Shown here piece by piece: positions 53,841-62,066 of a stretch of 64,000 nt of DNA. Every line of letters starts with the position of its first letter. The first letter of the stretch is position 1. Below the pieces are notes generated by a model that worked only from the letters and a program-made list of their open reading frames with translations, was not told the origin of the DNA and did not search any database. The DNA comes from DATFDN01 sp963818725 (lineage in GTDB: Bacteria; Pseudomonadota; Alphaproteobacteria; Acetobacterales; Acetobacteraceae), in assembly GCA_963818725.1 (NCBI GenBank), contig CAWFTU010000002.1, positions 558,001 to 622,000 of the forward strand, read 5' to 3'. Both the position numbers and the translations under genes were made by a program.

Positions 53841-54523
53841 GATCCGGCCCGAAGCTGGATCTCCGTCCGCAGCAGCGCCGGAACCTCCGCCAGGGACCGG
53901 AACGGCACCGCGCCTTCGGCAGAAAGAGGCGCCGCCGCGCCGTTCGGGCAGTATGCCCAGCACATCATCCCGGCCGCGGCGGCGGCGCGGGCGCCAAGGA
54001 CCGAATCCTCCACCACCAGGCAGGCGTCCGGCCCCACTCCCGCCGCGCGGGCCGCGCTCAGGAACAGATCCGGTGCCGGCTTGCCGCGACCGCCCACGGC
54101 GATCACGTCCTCGACGCTGTGCAGGCGGCCAGCAAGAAGCCCATCGAGCCCTGTGCGTCCGAACTTCGCCGCCATCTCCTGGTGCGAGGAGTTGGAGGCA
54201 ACACGCCACTCCAGGCCCAACTCGGCCACCACCCGGATCGCTTGCTCCGCGTGAGGGATGGCCACCGCCTCGCGTGCCATCCTCTCCGCGACGCGCGCGG
54301 CCAGGTTATCCTCCCAGACAACCGGCAGGGCGCGGCCGAGGCGGTCCTCGACCAGCGGGCGCATCGCGTGGAACGACATGCCAATGAAGCGTCGCTCGCA
54401 CTCCTGGGCTGTGATCCGCCAACCAAGCCCGGTGAGGACGGCCGCCACCACGCGGTTGCAAATCGGCTCGCTGTCGATCAGAACGCCATCGCAGTCGAAG
54501 ATGACGAGACGCAGCGGGGTCAT
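53837..54523 (-). CDS. HAD-superfamily phosphatase (beta-phosphoglucomutase/GS-like)
   Basis: A 228-residue haloacid dehalogenase-type hydrolase. The nucleophile motif is LVIFDCDGVLIDSEP (D10 and D12), motif II is VASNSSHQEM, the lysine is in GRGKPAPDLFL, and motif IV is VVEDSVLGARAAAAAGM. Members act on sugar phosphates or phosphoglycolate; the substrate is not clear. It overlaps mazF upstream and hemJ downstream by 4 bases each, so all are read through together. Confidence 0.9.
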   Translation of the reverse strand: MTPLRLVIFDCDGVLIDSEPICNRVVAAVLTGLGWRITAQECERRFIGMSFHAMRPLVEDRLGRALPVVWEDNLAARVAERMAREAVAIPHAEQAIRVVAELGLEWRVASNSSHQEMAAKFGRTGLDGLLAGRLHSVEDVIAVGGRGKPAPDLFLSAARAAGVGPDACLVVEDSVLGARAAAAAGMMCWAYCPNGAAAPLSAEGAVPFRSLAEVPALLRTEIQLRAGS

Positions 54524-54867
54524 GGCTCGATGCCGAGCAGGGTCGCGATCCGCGCGCGGGCTTCTTCCAGGACCGAAAACGGCACCGTCCCCGCATGGAC
54601 GATCGGGCGTGCCAGGGTGTCGATGCTGCGCATGTGCGATATCAGCACTTCTCCCGAGACCGCCAGTCCGGCTGGCAAGATCACGCTTGAGTTCCATCTG
54701 TGAAGCCGCGACGTGATCGGGCACACGAAGGCGAGCCGACTCGCCTCCCAAAAGGGGCGCGGGGAAACCACCAGGGCAGGGCGGCGCCCGCCCTGTTCGC
54801 GGCCAACATGCGGATCGAACTCGGCCCAGATCAGGTCGCCAGCGTCAGGCCCATAATCACTCGCCAA
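54520..54867 (-). CDS. mazF: MazF/PemK-family mRNA interferase toxin
   Basis: A 115-residue toxin. GDLIWAEFDPHVGREQGGRRPALVVSPRPFWEASRLAFVCPITSR is the MazF/PemK barrel signature, with the catalytic Arg in GGRRPALV and the Thr in CPITS. It cleaves RNA at specific sites. It overlaps the mazE stop by 11 bases and the HAD start by 4. Both toxin and antitoxin are intact, which makes this the only undamaged toxin-antitoxin pair in the window. Confidence 0.92.
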   Translation of the reverse strand: MASDYGPDAGDLIWAEFDPHVGREQGGRRPALVVSPRPFWEASRLAFVCPITSRLHRWNSSVILPAGLAVSGEVLISHMRSIDTLARPIVHAGTVPFSVLEEARARIATLLGIEP

Positions 54868-55099
54868 ATGTCTCGCGCCCTTTGTCAGGCCCCCAGTCGA
54901 ATGCCTCGCGGATCTCTGGCGTTACGTTCGCGAGCAGTTCATCGAGCGTGAACCTTGGCCGCCGCGGCGAGATCACGATTCGGCCCTGTTCGGCCACAAC
55001 ATCAACCGGCGACCCGTTCCGCAAGCCGAGCTGGCTCGCGACCTCCTTCGGGATCCGTACCCCTAAGCTGTTCCCCCACTTGCTGACGCTGACGATCAC
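54857..55099 (-). CDS. mazE: MazE-family antitoxin (AbrB/SpoVT fold)
   Basis: An 80-residue antitoxin. VSVSKWGNSLGVRIPKEVASQLGLRNGSPVDVVAEQGRIVI is a swapped-hairpin AbrB-type DNA-binding domain. The C-terminal tail (LDELLANVTPEIREAFDWGPDKGRE) is the toxin-binding segment. The start is a GTG after GTAGGAG; the longer open frame into hemH is rejected. An inverted repeat directly upstream is the likely operator. Confidence 0.9.
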   Translation of the reverse strand: MIVSVSKWGNSLGVRIPKEVASQLGLRNGSPVDVVAEQGRIVISPRRPRFTLDELLANVTPEIREAFDWGPDKGRETFGE

Positions 55100-55110
55100 G
55101 GCCTGGCTCC

Positions 55111-55137
55111 TACCGTATATACATTGAATATCCGGTA
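55111..55137 (-). promoter_or_regulatory. Probable mazEF operator/promoter
   Basis: The plus strand reads TACCGTATAT, then seven bases, then ATATCCGGTA. The arms are inverted repeats with one mismatch. The stretch is unusually A/T-rich for this genome and lies just 11 bases before the mazE start, fitting a -10 region covered by MazE/MazEF autorepression. Seen directly; function inferred. Confidence 0.6.
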
Positions 55138-55145
55138 TCGGCCGG

Positions 55146-56208
55146 TCAAGCGCGAACCAGAAACGGGCAGCCTGTGAACTCGGCCGGGCAGATCCGGCCG
55201 CCAGCGTGGCTGCACAGGCCGGGGCCAGCCCCACGCGCCAGGCGGACCAGGCCAGCGAGCGCGGCGATGAAGCCGCGATCGCTGTTCTGCGTCGGGACAC
55301 GGAAATAGCCGGGGACGCCAAGCTTTTCGGCCAGGTCCCGGGTACTCGACATCCAGCTCCACCAAGGTCTCGCTATGCTCCGAAACGAAGGCGATCGGCA
55401 CGACCAGGACCGCCACCCCGTCGCGGGCCGCGCGGGCGATTTCCTGATCGGTGCTCGGCTCGAGCCATTTCTGGGGGGTCGCGCGGGACTGGTAACAGAC
55501 CGCCCAGTCGGCGGGCGCGTCCGGTCCCCAGGCCGCGAGCACGGCGCGCGCGGTGCGCTCGACCTGCCATTGGTACGGATCGCCCGCCCGCACGATCGCC
55601 TCCGGCAAGCCGTGCGCGGAGAACAGCAACCGGACCCTGCCGCCCCTCGACACACCCTCTTCCCAGGACCGCCGGACGATCGCGGTGGTTGCCTCGACAA
55701 AGGGCGCGTCCTCGGGCCAGCAGCACAGCGTTGCCACCGGCGCCACCAGCCCGACTCGGGCCGCCGCCTCACGCCACGCCTCAAGCGAGCTGCCTGTCGT
55801 CGTTGTGGAAAATTGTGGGTAGAGCGGCAGCAGCACCACCTCGTGTGGCTGGAATGCCTTGACCTCGCGCGCGGTCTCCTCACTGAACGGGTGCCAGTAG
55901 CGCATGGCGATGAAGCAGCGTGCCTCGACCTCGTGCAGCGCCATCTCCAGCGCCGAAGCCTGAGCCCGAGTCAGCTCAAGCAGCGGCGAGCGGCCGCCGA
56001 GCAGGGCGTAGTTCTCCGTCGCCGGCTTGAGCCGCCGCCCGGCAATGATCCGCGCCAGGATGGGACGGACCAAAAACGGGACGCGCAGGATCGCCTTGTC
56101 GTTGAACAGGTTCAGCAGGAACGGACGTATCGCCTCCGGCCGGTCCGGGCCGCCCAAGTTGAACAGCACGACAGCGATGCGCGGCCGCAGCCCCGTCTCA
56201 GCCGGCAC
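55146..56208 (-). pseudogene. hemH: Ferrochelatase, one frameshift near the 3' end
   Basis: The first frame runs from RIAVVLFNLGGPDRPEAI through NYALLGGRSPLLELT, RYWHPFSEETAREV, LLPLYPQFSTTTTGSSL, RLLFSAHGLPEAIV (catalytic His) and WAVCYQSRATPQKWLEPST to VSEHSETLVELDVEY. The last 60 residues (LAEKLGVPGYFRVPTQNSDRGFI ... CPAEFTGCPFLVRA) are in another frame because of one extra C near 55340. HemH inserts iron into protoporphyrin. The GTG start overlaps the hemE stop by 11 bases. Confidence 0.9.
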
Positions 56209-57244
56209 GCACCAGCTCCACAAGCGCGCTGACGTGCTCCGGCGGGGTCTCCGGCACGATGCCGTGTCCCAGGTTGAACACGAACGGGCGGCCGCGCAGG
56301 GCAACCAGGATGCCCACCGTCTCGGCCCGCAACGCATTGCCTCCGGCCAGCAGGGCCATCGGGTCCAGGTTGCCTTGCAGGGCGACGTGCTCCGGGATGA
56401 CGCGGCGGGCCTGGATCGGATCTGTCGCGGTGTCCAGGCCGATCCCGTCCATTGCAGTTTCGGCGGCGTAGTCGCCCAGCATGACTCCCGCCAGGCGCGG
56501 AAAGCCGATCACCGGCACGGCCGGAGCGCGTGCCTTCAGCGCAGCCGCGATCTTGCTCGCCGGGCCGATCACGTACCGACGGAACAGGGAGGGGGCGAGC
56601 ACACCCGCCCAGGAATCAAACAGCATCAAAGCCTGCGCTCCCGCCTCCGCCTGAGCCAAAAGGTAGAGGATGGTGGCATCCGTCAAGAGCTCGATGAGCC
56701 CGGTGAACAAGTCGGGTTGCACATAGGCTAGATGGCGCGGGGCAGCAAAATCCTTCGACCCGCCGCCCTCGACCATGTAGCAGGCCACTGTGAAGGGGGC
56801 TCCGGCGAAGCCGATCAGCGCTGAGTCGTGACCTTCGGCGGCAATGCCCGCCCGCGCGCGCCGCACTGTCTCCAGAACGGGGGCGATGGCGGCAGGCAAC
56901 CGATCGCGATCCAGCGCCGCGAGCCCGGCGGCATCACGCAGCTTGGGCAAGACCGGACCCTCGCCCTCCTTGAAGGCCAAGCCGTGCCCAAGCGCCCAGG
57001 GCACGATCAGGATGTCGCTGAACAGGATCGCGGCGTCGAACCCGAAACGCCGAAGCGGCTGGAGCGTCACCTCGCTTGCCAGCTCTGGCGTCGTGCAGAG
57101 ACTGATGAAATCGCGCGCCTTGGCCCGCACGGCTCGATACTCGGGTAAGTAGCGCCCGGCCTGCCGCATGAGCCATAGGGGTGGCGGCCACACCGCCTCC
57201 CCGCCCAAAGCGCGCAGGAGGCCCAGCCGCGATCCGCTGTCCAT
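56198..57244 (-). CDS. hemE: Uroporphyrinogen decarboxylase
   Basis: A 348-residue enzyme that decarboxylates uroporphyrinogen III to coproporphyrinogen III. The N-terminal signature PPLWLMRQAGRYLPEYRAVR carries the substrate-binding Arg residues, the active-site Asp is in AILFSDILIVPWALG, and the second signature is GFAGAPFTVACYMVEGGGSKD. The ATG at MDSGSRLG is chosen; another in-frame ATG five codons upstream is possible. It is divergent from ppsR across the putative origin. Confidence 0.95.
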   Translation of the reverse strand: MDSGSRLGLLRALGGEAVWPPPLWLMRQAGRYLPEYRAVRAKARDFISLCTTPELASEVTLQPLRRFGFDAAILFSDILIVPWALGHGLAFKEGEGPVLPKLRDAAGLAALDRDRLPAAIAPVLETVRRARAGIAAEGHDSALIGFAGAPFTVACYMVEGGGSKDFAAPRHLAYVQPDLFTGLIELLTDATILYLLAQAEAGAQALMLFDSWAGVLAPSLFRRYVIGPASKIAAALKARAPAVPVIGFPRLAGVMLGDYAAETAMDGIGLDTATDPIQARRVIPEHVALQGNLDPMALLAGGNALRAETVGILVALRGRPFVFNLGHGIVPETPPEHVSALVELVRAG

Positions 57245-57676
57245 GAGCCCTACTACCATAAGGAAGAAGAAGAATAAGAGAGGCAGGAGGGGTACATGGG
57301 GCTGTGAACGGTGGGGTACCCCACTGGACCAAGGATAGGCACCCAATTACCCACAGGAAAGGCTACCGGCAACCACTTGGCGTACTTAGGAATTGCGTGC
57401 TTCTCCCATGACTCCCATCGCCAGCGCGCATCCGTCCCGATGATGCGCGTGAGTCGGCGATATCCCCGACTTATGAGTTCGGAAGGTCGAGCGGCCCTGC
57501 CCTGTCCCCCTTTTCCCCATGACTCACGCTTCAATTGGTGTTCCAGAGATCTGTGTCGAGCTGCCAAGTCTGACCAACGCGGCACCAGATCACGATGGTA
57601 CTTCCTTTCGAAATGAATTCTGAAGCCGAGGCTGCCTCGCGCTTGCCCGGCAAGCCGAGGCTCGTATTCTGCGCGC
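57245..57676. other. Putative chromosomal replication origin region (hemE-ppsR gap)
   Basis: A 432-base noncoding gap between hemE and the ppsR/UPF0085 gene, the position of the origin in Caulobacter (Cori) and Rickettsia (hemE-RP001). It holds one close DnaA-box match (TTACCCACA at 57347, one mismatch from TTATCCACA) and weaker ones (TTTTCCCCA near 57511; TGTGAACGG near 57303). There are three GANTC sites (57410, 57451, 57521), the last two within inverted copies of GACTCACGC, plus a purine-rich tract of GAA repeats at the hemE side. A minus-strand open frame crosses it but shows no protein-like pattern. Confidence 0.55.
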
Positions 57677-58567
57677 ATGGTCCGCGACCGCATGAACCTG
57701 CACCTCGTCTCCGATGCCACCGGAGAGACGCTGAACGCCATCGCCCGGGCGACGACCGTGCAGTTCGAGCACTCGCACATCATTTACCATCGCTGGAGCC
57801 TGATCCGAACCCGATTTCAGCTCCATCGCGTGCTGGAGGGCATCGAGGCGGAGCCTGGACCCGTGCTCTCAACCCTGGTGGACCGCGCGCTGCGCTCCGA
57901 CCTGGACAGCACGTGCCAGCGGCTCGGTGTGCCGGTGGTCAATGTGCTCGACCCGGTGATGAACCTGCTACAGGACTACATCGGCGAACAGGCCTCCGCG
58001 CGGCCTGGCCGGCAATACGTGCTGAACGCCGATTACTTCCGGCGGATCGATGCCATGCACTATGTGCTGGCCCACGACGACGGCCAGGCGCAAGCCGGCC
58101 TGTCCGAGGCGGACGTGGTCCTGGTCGGCGTCTCGCGCAGCTCCAAGACGCCGACCTGCTTCTACCTTGCCAATCGCGGCATCAAGGCGGCCAACATTCC
58201 ACTGGTTCCCAACCTGCCGGAACCGGAGGGGCTGGAAGGGATCGGGCGACCGGTCATTGGATTGACGCTGGAGGCACCGGCACTGATCGAGATCCGTCGT
58301 CACCGGCTACGCCTGATCGCCAGCTCCACGACCAGCCAGGCGGTGATCCGGCAGAGCAGCACCGACTACGTGGACGAGGAGGCGGTCAAGGCCGAGCTGC
58401 TATGGGCGCGGCGCCTGTGCAATCGCCGTGGCTGGCCGGTGATCGATGTCACCCGCCGCTCGATCGAAGAGACGGCGGCGACCGTGCTGCATCTGATGGA
58501 GGCTTGGCACGAGCGCCGTCGGAAGGCGGAGGCGGCCCGCGCTACTGGCGGGCTAGAGCCAGCTTGA
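57677..58567 (+). CDS. ppsR: Pyruvate, phosphate dikinase / PEP synthase regulatory protein
   Basis: A 296-residue member of the UPF0085/DUF299 family, a bifunctional ADP-dependent kinase and Pi-dependent pyrophosphorylase that switches PPDK or PEP synthase. It starts MNLHLVSDATGETLNAIARA, has the P-loop-like GVSRSSKTPTCFYLANRG near residue 155, and the C-terminal QSSTDYVDEEAVKAELLWARRLC ... RRSIEETAATVL block. It corresponds to RP001 of Rickettsia, which borders the origin there. Full length. Confidence 0.94.
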   Translation: MVRDRMNLHLVSDATGETLNAIARATTVQFEHSHIIYHRWSLIRTRFQLHRVLEGIEAEPGPVLSTLVDRALRSDLDSTCQRLGVPVVNVLDPVMNLLQDYIGEQASARPGRQYVLNADYFRRIDAMHYVLAHDDGQAQAGLSEADVVLVGVSRSSKTPTCFYLANRGIKAANIPLVPNLPEPEGLEGIGRPVIGLTLEAPALIEIRRHRLRLIASSTTSQAVIRQSSTDYVDEEAVKAELLWARRLCNRRGWPVIDVTRRSIEETAATVLHLMEAWHERRRKAEAARATGGLEPA

Positions 58568-58912
58568 ACGTGCAGCGCGGCTGGTGAACGGTGGCGTCCA
58601 TCATCCCATCGGCGATTCGCCCGAAGATGTGGACCGGGGTTTCATACTTGGTTTGCGCGTAGACCGGCCGCGCGGCGTAGTGGCCAAATGCCCCGTCTGG
58701 CGCGATGGGAACTGTCATGGGCGCGCCATCGATATCGGCGCTGAAGCGGCTATTTCGGATGATCAACGGCGGCGCCTGCCAGTCGCAATGCCAATCGGGC
58801 GAGCTGAACCCGACCAGGCGGGTGGTGCCGGCGGCACTCCCAGCGGCGGGGTGGCGCACGCGGCAAGCAGCGCGACCGTCCCGAAACACAGGCTGGCCCT
58901 GCCCAGTCTCAT
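58542..58912 (-). pseudogene. Small lipoprotein, one frameshift
   Basis: The start MRLGRASLCFGTVALLAACATPP is a lipoprotein signal with lipobox LAAC. A second frame continues with GFSSPDWHCDWQAPPLIIRNSRFSADIDG ... FGHYAARPVYAQTKYETPVHIFGRIADGMMDATVHQPRCTFKLALARQ. One base near 58830 separates the frames; repaired length is about 123 residues. The start overlaps the end of the LDH-like gene by 4 bases and the 3' end overlaps the convergent ppsR. Function unknown. Confidence 0.7.
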
Positions 58913-59835
58913 GCGGCCTTGTCGAGTGCCTGACGAATGTGGTCGGCGCTCGCGCGCAAGGCCGCGCGCTCCTGGTCGGTCATCTTCGGCGTGAGGGTCC
59001 GGACGACCCCCGCGTGTCCCAGCACGGCGGGAAGCGACAGGGTCACGCCGTACTCGCGGCTGAAGGCGCCGATCGGCAGCACCGCCCGCTCGTCGCGCGC
59101 CACGATCTCGGCGATCCGGGCGCAGACCATGCCGATTCCAAGCTGGCTGGCCCCGGTTCCCTCGATGATGGTGATGTTCGCCTCGCGAACCTCCTTCTCG
59201 ACCGCCTCGCGCACCTGATCGTGCGAGCGCTCGCCAAGCGCATCCATGATGGGCAGCCCGCCCACGCGCGCGCAGGACCAGAGGAAAACGGAGGACGTGC
59301 CATGCTCGCCCAACACAAGCGCCTCCACCGCGCGCGGGCTGACCTCGAGCTTGCGCGCGAGGTGGACGCGGAAGCGCAGGCTGTCCAGGAAGGTGCCGGT
59401 CGAGAGCACCCGCGCATCGGGCGCGACCTTGCGCGCGACATCGGCGAGCGCGTCGGGGGGATCGGTCACGACAAGAAGGATAGCGTCGGGCGCGGCCTTT
59501 GCCACACGCGGAATGATGTCGTGGTAAATCTTGGCATTTTTGGCCAGCAGCTTGAGGCGACCCTCGGCATCGCTGCGGTCGGTGGCCCCGCCCGCCTTTT
59601 CATTGACGCCAGCGGTGATCATGACCAAGCCCGCGTCCCGCACATCGCCATAGTCCCCGGCGCGCAAGGTGAGGGGGGGCGACAGCGCGGCGCCATACTG
59701 GATGTCAGTCACCATGCCGTCCGCACGTTCGCGTGTTCGGTCCACGACGACGATCTCATGGACCGGACCCCGCATGACAGTGGCGAGAAGGCAGGCCTGC
59801 CCAACGGCGCCAGCGCCTAGGATGGCGAGCTTCAT
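58909..59835 (-). CDS. Lactate/malate dehydrogenase family enzyme
   Basis: A 308-residue NAD-dependent 2-hydroxyacid dehydrogenase. The Rossmann motif is MKLAILGAGAVGQACLL, TDPPDALAD replaces the usual NPxD block, and the catalytic His is in LVLGEHGTSSVFLWSCARVGG. The specificity loop reads TAGVNEKAGGATDRSD: Glu stands where LDH has Gln and MDH has Arg, so the usual lactate or malate preference cannot be assumed. The window has a separate, typical mdh. It is upstream of the lipoprotein gene on the same strand. Confidence 0.85.
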   Translation of the reverse strand: MKLAILGAGAVGQACLLATVMRGPVHEIVVVDRTRERADGMVTDIQYGAALSPPLTLRAGDYGDVRDAGLVMITAGVNEKAGGATDRSDAEGRLKLLAKNAKIYHDIIPRVAKAAPDAILLVVTDPPDALADVARKVAPDARVLSTGTFLDSLRFRVHLARKLEVSPRAVEALVLGEHGTSSVFLWSCARVGGLPIMDALGERSHDQVREAVEKEVREANITIIEGTGASQLGIGMVCARIAEIVARDERAVLPIGAFSREYGVTLSLPAVLGHAGVVRTLTPKMTDQERAALRASADHIRQALDKAA

Positions 59836-59983
59836 CGATGCGTCCCCTTTTACCGTCTTGGCCGTGAGATGGGCAGAGAGGCGAGGCGGACGAGGGGATT
59901 GTCGCCAGCGGGGGAACACTGTGGCTTGAGTGTCCAGTCGGACGTGGTGACAGTCATGGCCGGACTCGCTCCGGCCATGGAAA

Positions 59984-60964
59984 TCAGACCACCTGGTTGC
60001 GCAACCCCGCCTCCCCGCGCCAGAGCCGGCCGATGTTGTCGAGCAGGATGTCAATGACATTGTCCTCATAGGCGCGAGTCTCGCCGGCGGTGTGCGGGGT
60101 GATCAGCACGTTCGGCATGGCCCAGAGCGGGGACGATTCAGCCAGCGGCTCCTCCATGGCGCAGTCCAGCGCCGCGCCGGCGATGCGCCCGTCGGCAAGC
60201 GCGGCGATAAGCTGCGGCTCATCGACACAGCGTCCCCGCGCGACGTTCACCAGCGCCGAGCCCGGCTTCATCAACGCGAGCGTCTCGGCGTTCATCAGTC
60301 GCTCGGTCTGGGGCGTCAGCGGGCAGGCCAGCACCACGTAGTCGGCCTCCGGCAGCAGCTCTCCGAGCCTGTCCATTCCGCCCACCGCGTCCACGTTTGC
60401 GGCCCCAGCGGACGGGTCGCGCCGGGTCGCGAGCACGCGCATATCGAATGCCTTGACCAGCCGCGCGAGACGGGAGCCGATGCGGCCTAGCCCGATGATC
60501 AGGAGCGTCCGGCCCGTCAGCTCGTCCTCACGCTGGTCCCGATCGGAGATCATGCCGCGCCAGACCCGTCTTGCCTGGTTGTCGCGGGCCTCAGGCAATC
60601 GCCGGGCCAGAGAGAGGATCAGCGCCATCGCGTGTTCGGCCACCGCGTTCGCGTTCACCCCCGCGGCGCTCGCCAACCTGATCCCCGCCTCCGCCAAGGC
60701 GTCACGGTCGTACTGGTCGATCCCGGCGCTGATCGATTGGATGAGGCGCAGCCGCGGCGCCCGCGCAATGAGCGCGTTGCTCCACATCATGGAGACCGAG
60801 AGCACATCAGCCTCGGCGACGCGGGACGCGAGTTCCTCGCGCGAGCGCACCTGAAAGCAGCGTATCCCGGTGCTCCGCGCATCGAATTGCGACTGCATCT
60901 GATAAGCAACGTGAGCGAAGCAGATGTTCAGGCGGTCCCCAGGGGGCAAAGTGGGCGGCGGCAT
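59984..60964 (-). CDS. D-2-hydroxyacid dehydrogenase family protein
   Basis: A 326-residue NAD-dependent enzyme. The coenzyme-binding domain has LLIIGLGRIGSRLARLVKAFDMRV, the family block DYVVLACPLTPQTERLMN follows, the catalytic Arg is in LVNVARGRCVDEPQL, Glu in CAMEEPLAESSPLW and His in ITPHTAGETR. Reduces 2-ketoacids to D-2-hydroxyacids or the reverse; the substrate is unknown. Its start lies only 12 bases from the divergent tag gene, so the two promoters must overlap coding sequence or the true start is further in. Confidence 0.9.
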   Translation of the reverse strand: MPPPTLPPGDRLNICFAHVAYQMQSQFDARSTGIRCFQVRSREELASRVAEADVLSVSMMWSNALIARAPRLRLIQSISAGIDQYDRDALAEAGIRLASAAGVNANAVAEHAMALILSLARRLPEARDNQARRVWRGMISDRDQREDELTGRTLLIIGLGRIGSRLARLVKAFDMRVLATRRDPSAGAANVDAVGGMDRLGELLPEADYVVLACPLTPQTERLMNAETLALMKPGSALVNVARGRCVDEPQLIAALADGRIAGAALDCAMEEPLAESSPLWAMPNVLITPHTAGETRAYEDNVIDILLDNIGRLWRGEAGLRNQVV

Positions 60965-60976
60965 GGGGCGGCTCCG

Positions 60977-61543
60977 GTGACAGAGATCATACGATGCGAC
61001 TGGGCCAACGGCTCGGATGCGTTACGCGCCTACCACGACGAGGAATGGGGCGTGCCTCTGCACGGCGACGCGGCCCTGTTCGAGTTTCTGGTCCTGGAGG
61101 GCGCGCAAGCCGGCCTGTCGTGGCGGACCGTGCTGGACCGCCGCGCCGCCTACCGGGCGGCCTTTCACGGCTACGACATCGCCCGCGTCGCGGCAATGAC
61201 CGATAGCGAGCTCGCGGACGTGCTGAGCGGGTCCGGGATTATCCGTAATCGGCTGAAGGTGCTTTCGGTGCGCGCCAACGCGCGCGCCGCGCTGGAGGTG
61301 ATTGCGACCGCAGGCAGCCTGGATGCTTACCTCTGGTCGTTCGTCCACCACCGCCCTGTTGTCAACGCCTGGGCCCACGCCAGTGACGTGCCGTCGCGCA
61401 CCGCGCTCTCGGACGCTATGAGCATCGCGTTGCGCAAGCGCGGCTTCGGCTTCGTCGGCTCTATGATCTGCTACGCCTTCATGCAAGCGACCGGCATGGT
61501 GAATGACCACCTGATCCGTTGCGTGTGCGGCACTAGAAGGTGA
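60977..61543 (+). CDS. tag: DNA-3-methyladenine glycosylase I
   Basis: A 188-residue base-excision enzyme that removes 3-methyladenine. Family blocks are RCDWANGSDALRAYHDEEWGVPLHGD, LFEFLVLEGAQAGLSWRTVLDRRAAYRAAF with the catalytic Glu, and FGFVGSMICYAFMQATGMVNDHLIRC. The zinc-snap Cys and His ligands at the ends (RCDW; HLIRC) are present. The GTG start is preferred to the long upstream frame, which is antisense to the D-2-hydroxyacid dehydrogenase. Confidence 0.94.
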   Translation: MTEIIRCDWANGSDALRAYHDEEWGVPLHGDAALFEFLVLEGAQAGLSWRTVLDRRAAYRAAFHGYDIARVAAMTDSELADVLSGSGIIRNRLKVLSVRANARAALEVIATAGSLDAYLWSFVHHRPVVNAWAHASDVPSRTALSDAMSIALRKRGFGFVGSMICYAFMQATGMVNDHLIRCVCGTRR

Positions 61544-61705
61544 TAGCGGGATGAAATGAAATGACGTCGTCACGGCAGCGGCCGTAAGTTCTGGGCGTAT
61601 TTGGAGTGACTTGAAAGTGCTGCAACCGGGCGAAACGATTGGGCGTCAGGGCGATTGCTCCGGCGGATCGCCCTCAAGTGATCGCTGTGGCCCGGGCGTT
61701 ACAGC

Positions 61706-61909
61706 TTATTTAATCGTAACAGCCTCCCAAACAATCCACACGATGGATGTGGCCCAAAGGACGCCGAAGCCGGCCGGGACACTCTCGTACCAGGGCCAGT
61801 CCCGCCCAACACTTAAGTAAGTGCCGGCTCCGATGGCCAACGGATATGCGACGGCGAGAAGACTCAAGAGCTTTCGACCTGCCCTACCCTCGGTAAATAT
61901 TGGCTTCAT
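61706..61909 (-). CDS. Small two-helix membrane protein
   Basis: A 67-residue protein with two hydrophobic segments, LLSLLAVAYPLAIGAGTYLSV and VPAGFGVLWATSIVWIVWEAV, joined by a short polar loop (GRDWPWYES). The ATG is preceded by AGGAGG at 7 bases. Upstream and downstream gaps are 157 and 162 bases and are more A/T-rich than the genome. No function is recognised. Confidence 0.65.
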   Translation of the reverse strand: MKPIFTEGRAGRKLLSLLAVAYPLAIGAGTYLSVGRDWPWYESVPAGFGVLWATSIVWIVWEAVTIK

Positions 61910-62066
61910 TCCATCGCCTCCTGACGTGGGTAATGGAAGTAGGCTTAGCGGGATAGGAGAATCAGATTTTGCACCAGAACAGCTAGTAGCAGTTTGCAGG
62001 ATAATTGCAACCGTCCGACTCGTCTCTCCCGCAGCGAGATCTGTGCCCTGTCGGAACTGACCCGCG

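Noticed and set aside
57253..57783. 176-codon minus-strand open frame across the hemE-ppsR gap
   Set aside because: It overlaps the start of ppsR, has no recognisable pattern and lies where an origin is expected; treated as noncoding.
61650..61690. Stem-loop GGGCGAT/ATCGCCC downstream of tag
   Set aside because: A 7-bp stem with an 11-base loop and no T-run, too weak to call a terminator.
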